Of a stretch of 11,863 nt of DNA, positions 6,537 to 11,863 are shown piece after piece. The position numbers were made by a program, and so were the translations under genes. The DNA is from F23-B02 sp963633225 (GTDB taxonomy: Bacteria; Bacillota; Clostridia; Oscillospirales; Oscillospiraceae), in contig CAVGXR010000014.1 of assembly GCA_963633225.1 (NCBI GenBank), positions 1-11,863 of the forward strand, given 5' to 3'. A model generated the notes under the pieces. The model worked only from the letters and a program-made list of their open reading frames with translations, searched no databases and was not told where the DNA came from. Position 1 is the first letter of the stretch; each line of letters begins with the position of its first letter.

Positions 6537-6566
6537 TTGCCCTTTTGCGCTTTGGTGTGCTAAAAT
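6537..6566 (+). promoter_or_regulatory. Candidate promoter of the ceramidase gene
   Basis: TTGCCC (6537-6542), an 18-bp spacer and TAAAAT (6561-6566). Transcription would start close to 6573, just ahead of the GGGGGG ribosome site at 6575-6580 and ATG 6588, so the leader would be very short. Confidence 0.5.
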
Positions 6567-6578
6567 AGCGCAAAGGGG
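6540..6578. repeat. Inverted repeat around the ceramidase -10 box
   Basis: Arms of 12 bp (6540-6551, CCCTTTTGCGCT; 6567-6578, AGCGCAAAGGGG) pair with one G-T wobble, leaving a 15-nt interval that contains the TAAAAT -10 box. As DNA it looks like an operator. In a transcript entering from upstream it would form a hairpin that hides the Shine-Dalgarno G tract. Confidence 0.6.
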
Positions 6579-6587
6579 GGAATATGG

Positions 6588-8813
6588 ATGAAAAAATTTT
6601 ATAAAACTCTTATAAGTCTTGCCCTGTGTGCATCAATGCTGCTCACGCTTGTGCCGCTTGGCTTTGCCGATGGAGACGGCAAGCTCATGGTAGGCGCTGC
6701 AAAGGTAGATATAACCGGCCCTATTACGGAGATCAGCACGGGCTATAACTCCATGGGTGACCTCATGGAGGGCCTGCTCACGAGGCTTTACGCCCGCGCC
6801 TTTGTTATTGACGATGGCGCAGTGCCCGTCGTTTTCGTATCGGCAGAGCTTGTGCATATGACAGAGAGCATAAAGCCCGGCGTCATATCGAAGCTCAAGT
6901 CCGACGGATACACGCAGTTTTCCGAGGAAAACGTCATGCTCACGGCAACTCACTGCCACTCATCGACCTCGAACACCTCGTGGTTTGAGCTGTATGACCT
7001 CATAAACGGCGTTCCCGGCTACGATGACGAGAGCTATAAGATCATCGTCAAGGGCATAGCCGAGGCAATTGAGCAGGCCTATGAAGGCCGCGTCTCCGGC
7101 ACGGCATCGCTCGTTTATGAGGATACGGATATCAGCGCGTCCAACCGCTCGGCAGACGCATTTCTCACGAACAAGAATGCCGGCGATTACGGTTATACCG
7201 TAAATGCCGACGGTTCGTTCACATACGAGACAGGACTTGCAGCCGCAAAAAGTGCATACAACCACGAGATGGCCGGCATCATCCTCACCGACAGCAGCGG
7301 AAATGATATAGGCTTCTTCAACTTTTTCGGCTCACACGGAACGTCCAACGGAATCGACAATACGCTCGTCGCCTCCGACCACAAGGGCTATGCGGCGCTC
7401 GAGGTCGAGGAGGAGATGGGCGAGAGCTTTGTCGCTGCCTTCGCGCAGGCCGACAGCGGAGATACGAGCCCTAATGCCGTAAACGACTCGGATTATCATG
7501 AGGCTTTCCTGCGTCCTGATGAGCTGTACGGCACGGATGCCGTTGAAAATCAGATCATCCATGGCCGGCAGGAGGCCGAGGCCGCGCTGGAGCTTATAAG
7601 AAGCGCTGAGCGCACGCCGATCACCGGCGACTTTGCGGTAAACTACACCGCCGTTGATTTTTCAGACATCACCGTCGGGCTTGACTATGTCGGCGATTAT
7701 TACATGCCCTACGACGATCTCTCCGCCGGCTATGTCAAGACGAGTGAGCCCTGCATCGGTGCGGGCATAATTGCAGGCGACGAGGAGGGCGCTCCCGTCG
7801 ATAATGCAGCCGAGGGCGCTGTGAGGCATCAGTTTGTATGGAACGAGGAAACACAGAGCTATGACCGCATAGCCTGCGACTTTACGATGATAGACCTCAA
7901 GGGTCTGCAATATCTCTTCAAGCCTCTCTGGCCGACGGCTATGAAGATACTCCAGTCCGACGGCTATGACGAGGCTCAGGCCGAGAAGGTCGTGTGCCTT
8001 GCTGTCGGCAAGCTCATGCAGAAGGCGCAGCCGCTGCAGATAATGCGTCTTGGCAGCGTAGCCATAGCGGGCGTGCCGTTTGAGCTGACATACGAGCAGG
8101 CAAACAGAACCCGCGCCGTGCTTGAGCAAACGCTTGCGGAAGCCGGAGTTACAAAGGTCATAATCGCAACCCACGCAAACGCCTACAGCCAGTATGTCAC
8201 GACCCGTGAGGAGTACGCAGCGCAGCATTACGAGGGCTCGACCTGCCTGTTCGGGCCGTGGTCTGGCGCAGCTCTCACTCAGGAGCTCGACAAGCTCGCG
8301 CAGGGGATCGTAAACGGAGAGAAGTCCGATAAGGGCGCAGCCCTTATGCAGACGACGCCGTTTAAGCTTGTCTACACCGCTGCCGCTATAGCGACCCCGA
8401 CGATAGACAGGAAAAGCTACGGCAGACTCATGGATGATGTCCGCAAAGCGACGTATGCAAAAGGCGAGTGGGTAACGGCACAGTTCAGCGCCGCAAACCC
8501 GAGACACGTCTCCATCCTCACGCTCAAGGACAGTGAGCTTGTTGACGGCTATACCTATATGGAGGTGCAGAAGCTCGTTGACGGCAATTGGGTAAGAGTT
8601 CTCACCGATACAGACCCGTATACGACCATAAGCTTCGAAAACTCCCTGCGCTACGGCTGGATAGCTACCGCAGGCTGGCTTCTGAAGGATGACGACCTTG
8701 AAAGCGGAACGTACAGGCTCGTATATAACGGCATTGCAAAGCGCCTTGTCAAGGCGAAAATGAGCTATATCCCATTTTCGGTCGAGAGCAATGAATTTGA
8801 AGTCGTGATATAA
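6588..8813 (+). CDS. Secreted neutral/alkaline ceramidase-like hydrolase
   Basis: A 741-residue exported protein of the neutral, non-lysosomal ceramidase family, zinc enzymes that hydrolyse the amide of ceramides. A signal peptide spans residues 1-27 (MKKFYK, a hydrophobic core, then AD). Family landmarks in order: GAAKVDITGP (36-45), THCHSS (121-126, zinc His122/His124), FGSHGTS (247-253, His250), GDTSPN (291-296, nucleophile-type Ser294), PFEL (497-500, zinc Glu499), and NAYSQYVTTREEY (531-543) with the zinc/active-site tyrosine. The last 130 or so residues suit the Ig-like C-terminal domain. Length is normal. No anchor, sortase signal or dockerin is seen, so it is probably released. Variant flanks (THCHSS instead of THTHSG) leave the exact amide substrate open; bacterial or dietary/host sphingolipids are the likely class. 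GGGGGG lies 7 nt before ATG 6588. It is monocistronic between terminators. Confidence 0.85.
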   Translation: MKKFYKTLISLALCASMLLTLVPLGFADGDGKLMVGAAKVDITGPITEISTGYNSMGDLMEGLLTRLYARAFVIDDGAVPVVFVSAELVHMTESIKPGVISKLKSDGYTQFSEENVMLTATHCHSSTSNTSWFELYDLINGVPGYDDESYKIIVKGIAEAIEQAYEGRVSGTASLVYEDTDISASNRSADAFLTNKNAGDYGYTVNADGSFTYETGLAAAKSAYNHEMAGIILTDSSGNDIGFFNFFGSHGTSNGIDNTLVASDHKGYAALEVEEEMGESFVAAFAQADSGDTSPNAVNDSDYHEAFLRPDELYGTDAVENQIIHGRQEAEAALELIRSAERTPITGDFAVNYTAVDFSDITVGLDYVGDYYMPYDDLSAGYVKTSEPCIGAGIIAGDEEGAPVDNAAEGAVRHQFVWNEETQSYDRIACDFTMIDLKGLQYLFKPLWPTAMKILQSDGYDEAQAEKVVCLAVGKLMQKAQPLQIMRLGSVAIAGVPFELTYEQANRTRAVLEQTLAEAGVTKVIIATHANAYSQYVTTREEYAAQHYEGSTCLFGPWSGAALTQELDKLAQGIVNGEKSDKGAALMQTTPFKLVYTAAAIATPTIDRKSYGRLMDDVRKATYAKGEWVTAQFSAANPRHVSILTLKDSELVDGYTYMEVQKLVDGNWVRVLTDTDPYTTISFENSLRYGWIATAGWLLKDDDLESGTYRLVYNGIAKRLVKAKMSYIPFSVESNEFEVVI

Positions 8814-8819
8814 ATCAAT

Positions 8820-8841
8820 ATGTATATGTTATGTATATGTT
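8820..8841 (+). repeat. Two tandem copies of an 11-bp AT-rich unit
   Basis: ATGTATATGTT occurs twice without a gap (8820-8830 and 8831-8841), between the ceramidase stop and the terminator. Probably slippage; no function is evident. Confidence 0.7.
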
Positions 8842-8873
8842 AAAAAAGACGTGGCCGAGGCTACGTCTTTTTT
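8842..8873. terminator. Bidirectional terminator between ceramidase and MFS genes
   Basis: A six-A tract, a GACGTGGC/GCTACGTC stem (14 bp in all, one G-T wobble) with a CGAG loop, and a six-T tract, symmetrical on both strands. It serves the converging ceramidase (plus) and transporter (minus) genes; the last base overlaps the transporter stop codon. Confidence 0.88.
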
Positions 8874-10069
8874 CAGTTCTTTGTCGTCTGGATCGCACAG
8901 AGCATGATTAGCGTTCCGACGGCGGAGACGATAACGCCGACAAAGAGCGTGAAGCGCGGTGTTGAGGTGTCCAGCAGCAGACCGCCTATGTAGCTTGCAA
9001 ATATGCTGCCGAGGGTTATCATTGCCGTGACAAAGGCCTGACCCTTGACGGCGTTGTGCTTTGCTATGACCTCGTCAACATATCTCACCGACGCGGGGAC
9101 GAACAGAGCAAAGGAAAACGCCTGCAAGGCTTCTGCGGCGTACAGCGCGGGTATGCTCGGCGCAAGGTAGATCATAAGCTCCTTTACCGTGAACATGATG
9201 ACCGCAAAGCGCAGCAGGGAGGAGCAGCTAAAGCGCCGTGTCAGGCGCGAAAACAGCAGCATTACGGGAAACTCCATGACCGTCATGAAGGCAAGCACAT
9301 TGCCCATGTCCTCGCTGCCGCCGCCGATATTGCGGATAAACTCTATCATGAAGTTGTTAATAAGCCCGTGAGTGAAATACAGCACAGCAGTGCCGATAAG
9401 AAACAGCAGAAAACGCCTGTTTTCGCGCACAAATTCAATAAAGCTGCCCGAGACTGCGGCTTTTTCCGGCTCACTGCCGGCGGGTACCGCGTCGCGCTGC
9501 GCCCTGTCGCAGGGGATAAACAGCAGCGTTATAAGCCCAGTCAGGGCAGAGAACAGGAGCAGTGCCGCCGGCACCGCGTTTTCGCTCACGCGCTGCACCA
9601 GTATGCCGAGTGCAACGCTGCACAGGGCAAACGACAGCGAGCCTATGGCCCGCGCACGACTGAAGCTTATGCCGCAGCCCCAGCTTTCGATGTAAAAGCT
9701 GAGCGAGATGCACAGTGGATTCAAAAGCGTGTTTGCAGCAATGATGAGCGCATACGCACAGATGAGCACGATGCTGCCGTCAGGCAGCAGGTACACTGCG
9801 GCCATCAGCAGCAGCTCAAGTGCCGCCGCTATGCGTATGCATGTCAGAAGATTGCGCCGCCTGTGCCTGTCAACATATCCCGAAACGAGCGTCTGCGCGG
9901 CAAAGCCGCAGATGTTTCCGGCAGCGAACACTATGCCTATCTCGTAATTTGAGTAGCCGCGAAATTGCAGATATACGGTCGTAAAGCAAAATACAACGGC
10001 GCTCGTTATCCAGTAAACCGCCTGCAGGAGCGCATAATTTGTATTAAGCTTATTTTCAGATAAATGCAT
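8873..10069 (-). CDS. MFS transporter, about 12 transmembrane segments
   Basis: A 398-residue inner-membrane permease of the major facilitator superfamily, resembling the LacY/phenylpropionate-transporter-like group. Hydrophobic segments run throughout (for example VYWITSAVVFCFTTVYL, IGIVFAAGNICGFAAQTLV, AVPAALLLFSALTGLITLLF, FRLFLLFLIGTAVLYF-like region). The loop 2-3 motif GYVDRHRRR (about 64-72) is the MFS motif A, RARAIGSLSFAL (about 147-158) is typical of this subgroup, and a charged central loop near 200-220 separates the halves. The substrate cannot be read from the sequence. ATG 10069 has AAGGAG 10 nt upstream. It is a single-gene unit, convergent with the ceramidase and divergent from the symporter; import of sugars, nucleosides or small aromatic acids would all be compatible. 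Confidence 0.85.
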   Translation of the reverse strand: MHLSENKLNTNYALLQAVYWITSAVVFCFTTVYLQFRGYSNYEIGIVFAAGNICGFAAQTLVSGYVDRHRRRNLLTCIRIAAALELLLMAAVYLLPDGSIVLICAYALIIAANTLLNPLCISLSFYIESWGCGISFSRARAIGSLSFALCSVALGILVQRVSENAVPAALLLFSALTGLITLLFIPCDRAQRDAVPAGSEPEKAAVSGSFIEFVRENRRFLLFLIGTAVLYFTHGLINNFMIEFIRNIGGGSEDMGNVLAFMTVMEFPVMLLFSRLTRRFSCSSLLRFAVIMFTVKELMIYLAPSIPALYAAEALQAFSFALFVPASVRYVDEVIAKHNAVKGQAFVTAMITLGSIFASYIGGLLLDTSTPRFTLFVGVIVSAVGTLIMLCAIQTTKN

Positions 10070-10107
10070 ATTCGTAACGCTCCTTTTACATGGCTTTTGG
10101 GCTTATG

Positions 10108-10136
10108 ATTATATCATCAAGGGCGAAAAATAACAA
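10108..10136 (-). promoter_or_regulatory. Promoter of the MFS gene
   Basis: On the minus strand, TTGTTA (10136-10131), 17 bp, and TATAAT (10113-10108). A small inverted repeat (ATGAT, TAT, ATCAT) overlaps the -10 box. Confidence 0.65.
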
Positions 10137-10170
10137 GTATTTGCCCAAACTGCGCATGTATTTGCGCAAA
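10137..10170. repeat. Two 13-nt operator-like repeats, 21 bp apart
   Basis: GTATTTGCCCAAA (10137-10149) and GTATTTGCGCAAA (10158-10170) differ at one base. Each contains a near-perfect or perfect palindrome (TTTGCGCAAA), and the 21-bp period equals two helical turns. They lie between the divergent transporter promoters, next to the MFS -35 box, so a single regulator could act on one or both genes. Confidence 0.55.
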
Positions 10171-10196
10171 AGCACTGTCAGCACCGGCTAAAAGTC

Positions 10197-10225
10197 TTGC
10201 AATTGCACATGAATGTGTCTATAAT
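10197..10225 (+). promoter_or_regulatory. Promoter of the AGCS symporter gene
   Basis: TTGCAA (10197-10202), 17 bp, and TATAAT (10220-10225); the expected start is near 10232, giving a 45-nt leader. The -35 box lies within a 10-bp palindrome TGCAATTGCA (10198-10207). Confidence 0.72.
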
Positions 10226-10276
10226 GTAAACATCGCAAATTTTTAAACAAAGCACAGATTGGAGAGACATTAAAAA

Positions 10277-11698
10277 ATGATCGAAGCGATCCACGGCGTT
10301 ATAAACGCCATAAGCGGCTTCCTGTACCAGCCGTACATCGTGCCGCTGTTCCTTGTTGCGGCAGGCATTTATTTCACCCTCCGCACCGGACTTTTGCAGG
10401 TTCGTCTGTTCGGCGAATCCATAAAGGTAGTCAGCGAAAAGCCTAAGGATAAAAATGCCGTATCCTCGTTCGGCGCACTGATGGTGTCCACCGCGTCCCG
10501 CGTCGGCACGGGCAACATCATCGGCGTGTCAACGGCCATATGCACCGGCGGCTTCGGCGCAATATTCTGGATGTGGATAACTGCCATCCTCGGCGGCGCG
10601 TCCGCATTTATAGAGTCCACGCTGGCTCAGATATATAAGCACCGCGACCCTGACGGCAGCTGCTACGGCGGTCCGTCCTACTATATGCAGGATGCGCTCC
10701 GGCAGCGCTGGCTCGGCGTTATCTTTTCCGTTATACTCATCCTTACCTATGTTGTCGGCTACAATATGCTGGCCTCCTTCAATACTCAGGACACCTTCAG
10801 AACCTTCAGCTTCTATGATGCCTCGACTACTCCGATCGTCATCGGCGCGATCCTTGCCGTGCTGTTTGCCGCCTGTGTGCTCGGCGGCGGCAAGCGCCTT
10901 ACGAACATAACCGGTGTGCTCGTTCCTGTCATGGGACTGCTGTATATCATCGTGTCGCTTATCGTCGTTATTCTGAACATAGGCAATCTGCCTCTCGTTC
11001 TCAAGAACATCTTCGTTTCCGCATTTGACTTCAAGGCCATTTTCGGCGGCTTTGCAGGCTCCTGCATGATGTGGGGCATAAAGCGCGGCCTTTACTCGAA
11101 CGAGGCCGGTATGGGCTCGGCTCCCAATGCGGCGGCCTCGGCTGATGTATCCCACCCCGTAAAGCAGGGACTTGTCCAGATGCTCTCCGTGTTTATCGAC
11201 ACGCTGCTCATCTGCACCGCCACGGCAATGATGTGTATGTGCGCAAACCCCGAGGGACTCACGGCGGAGGCTGCGGGCGCTGTGTATGTCCAGCAGTCCA
11301 TGCAGCTGGCGCTGGGCAGCTTCGGCCCTGTGTTCATAGCCGTATCAATGAGCCTGTTTGCATTCACAACGCTCATCGGCAACTACTATTACACCGAAGG
11401 CTGCCTTAGATTTATCCTCAAGCGTACCCCGTCAAAGACCTTCATGCTCATCTTCCGCCTGATAGCTACAGCGCTTGTGTTTATAGGTGCGCTGCTGTCG
11501 GCGGGCATCGTATGGGATACCGCCGATATGCTTCAGGGCTGCATGGTCATCATAAACATCCCTGTTATCATCATCCTTGCAAAGCCGGCTCTTGCCGCAC
11601 TCCGGGACTATACGCAGCAGCGCAGAGCGGGTAAGGATCCCGTGTTCAGAGCCTCCGATATAGGCCTTGACGGAAAGACCGACTGCTGGAACGACTGA
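10277..11698 (+). CDS. Sodium:alanine/glycine symporter, AGCS family
   Basis: A 473-residue inner-membrane protein with about 11 hydrophobic segments that should take up small neutral amino acids with sodium. AGCS hallmarks are clear: SRVGTGNIIGVSTAI (74-88), GAIFWMW (94-100), GGPSYYMQ (131-138) and the highly conserved KRGLYSNEAGMGSAPNAA (269-286). The length is typical. One oddity is Gly66 in SFGAL, where many family members have SFQAL; the glutamine is thought to lie near the substrate site, so specificity may be shifted, but this is inference. ATG 10277 follows GGAG at 10261-10264 with longish spacing. It is monocistronic, with its own promoter and a 17-bp terminator. There is no direct link to the glutamate-branch operon apart from nitrogen metabolism. 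Confidence 0.93.
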   Translation: MIEAIHGVINAISGFLYQPYIVPLFLVAAGIYFTLRTGLLQVRLFGESIKVVSEKPKDKNAVSSFGALMVSTASRVGTGNIIGVSTAICTGGFGAIFWMWITAILGGASAFIESTLAQIYKHRDPDGSCYGGPSYYMQDALRQRWLGVIFSVILILTYVVGYNMLASFNTQDTFRTFSFYDASTTPIVIGAILAVLFAACVLGGGKRLTNITGVLVPVMGLLYIIVSLIVVILNIGNLPLVLKNIFVSAFDFKAIFGGFAGSCMMWGIKRGLYSNEAGMGSAPNAAASADVSHPVKQGLVQMLSVFIDTLLICTATAMMCMCANPEGLTAEAAGAVYVQQSMQLALGSFGPVFIAVSMSLFAFTTLIGNYYYTEGCLRFILKRTPSKTFMLIFRLIATALVFIGALLSAGIVWDTADMLQGCMVIINIPVIIILAKPALAALRDYTQQRRAGKDPVFRASDIGLDGKTDCWND

Positions 11699-11703
11699 TA
11701 AAT

Positions 11704-11740
11704 CAAAAAGAAAAGGCTGGAAACCGGCCTTTTCTTTTTG
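11704..11740 (+). terminator. Intrinsic terminator of the symporter gene
   Basis: A 17-bp stem (11704-11720 with 11724-11740; one T-G wobble, AAA loop) with long A and T tracts on the two arms, beginning 5 nt after the stop codon. The A/T symmetry lets it work in both directions. Confidence 0.88.
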
Positions 11741-11747
11741 GCAGTTT

Positions 11748-11779
11748 GTCAAAAAAAGTCCCTCGCGGGATTTTTTGAC
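11748..11779. terminator. Second, bidirectional terminator-like hairpin
   Basis: GTCAAAAAA, a 2-nt bulge and TCCC pair with GGGA and TTTTTTGAC around a 4-nt loop (11763-11766). On the minus strand the loop is GCGA, a GNRA tetraloop, and the stem runs into seven T residues, so it probably ends a minus-strand transcript arriving from the right of the window. Confidence 0.6.
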
Positions 11780-11788
11780 TGCACTTTT

Positions 11789-11863
11789 CCGCCGAGCATT
11801 TTGAAGGTTTTCAAAATGCTTTTACCGAAATCCTTGATGTCTCAAGGATTTCGACGGCGGTTT
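11789..11863. other. Structured element, predicted three-way junction
   Basis: Three nested stems fit together. The outer stem is CCGCCG (11789-11794) with CGGCGG (11855-11860). Hairpin 1 at 11795-11820 has an 11-bp perfect stem (AGCATTTTGAA) and a GGTT loop. Hairpin 2 at 11826-11853 has a 12-bp perfect stem (CGAAATCCTTGA) and a TGTC loop. A 5-nt linker and a single A join them. Every base outside the loops and linkers is paired. It could be a non-coding RNA (on the minus strand it would run into the terminator at 11748-11779), a small palindromic repeat element, or a compound terminator cut by the window edge. No known RNA family is recognised. Confidence 0.6.

Noticed and set aside
7662..8507. 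281-codon minus-strand open frame opposite the ceramidase
   Set aside because: Antisense shadow; the plus-strand protein carries a full set of family motifs.
9056..9952. 298-codon plus-strand open frame opposite the MFS gene
   Set aside because: Gln/Arg/Ala-rich shadow of a membrane protein; no domain or start signal.
1..11863. CRISPR arrays, tRNA/rRNA genes, insertion sequences, prophage
   Set aside because: No regularly spaced repeats, cloverleaf or rRNA signatures, transposase or phage genes were seen on either strand.

Overview
The window looks like chromosome from an anaerobic, probably gut-associated, Clostridia-type member of the Bacillota (Oscillospirales/Ruminococcaceae-like). That placement is inferred from gene content: a Re-type citrate synthase next to an Aquifex-type aconitase, strong Shine-Dalgarno sites, GC-richer genes separated by AT-rich intergenic DNA, and frequent U-tract terminators. 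No rRNA, tRNA, CRISPR array, transposase or phage gene is visible.

Left half (positions 18-5289, minus strand): a tightly packed four-gene operon, in transcription order Re-citrate synthase (5224-3848), an FCD-type GntR repressor (3833-3180), aconitase (3187-1256) and isocitrate dehydrogenase (1259-147). Together the three enzymes turn oxaloacetate plus acetyl-CoA into 2-oxoglutarate, the oxidative half-branch that many clostridia use to make glutamate. A consensus promoter (TTGACA, 16 bp, TATAAT) precedes the operon, and a 24-bp near-perfect palindrome with core ATTGTATACAAT overlaps its -10 box and predicted start of transcription. It is the obvious candidate operator for the GntR protein encoded inside the operon. 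A U-tract terminator at 18-60 closes the unit.

Middle (5364-6512, plus strand): a divergently transcribed YgjP/DUF45-type zinc metallopeptidase, a 302-base stretch without a convincing gene (small hairpins and a possible decayed reading frame), and a 53-residue protein with a canonical EF-hand loop, followed by a perfect 15-bp terminator hairpin.

Right half: a secreted neutral ceramidase-like hydrolase (6588-8813, plus) whose promoter -10 box lies in the loop of an inverted repeat. It converges, across a shared bidirectional terminator, on a 12-TM MFS transporter (10069-8873, minus). The transporter is divergent from an AGCS-family sodium:alanine/glycine symporter (10277-11698, plus). The 207-bp divergent region carries two good promoters and two 13-nt operator-like repeats 21 bp apart. 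Past the symporter the window ends in three stacked structures: a 17-bp terminator, a bidirectional hairpin, and a compact element predicted to fold as a three-way junction.

The most interesting points are the self-contained, probably autoregulated 2-oxoglutarate operon, the secreted ceramidase with its unusual promoter repeat, the EF-hand microprotein, and the three-way-junction element at the right edge.
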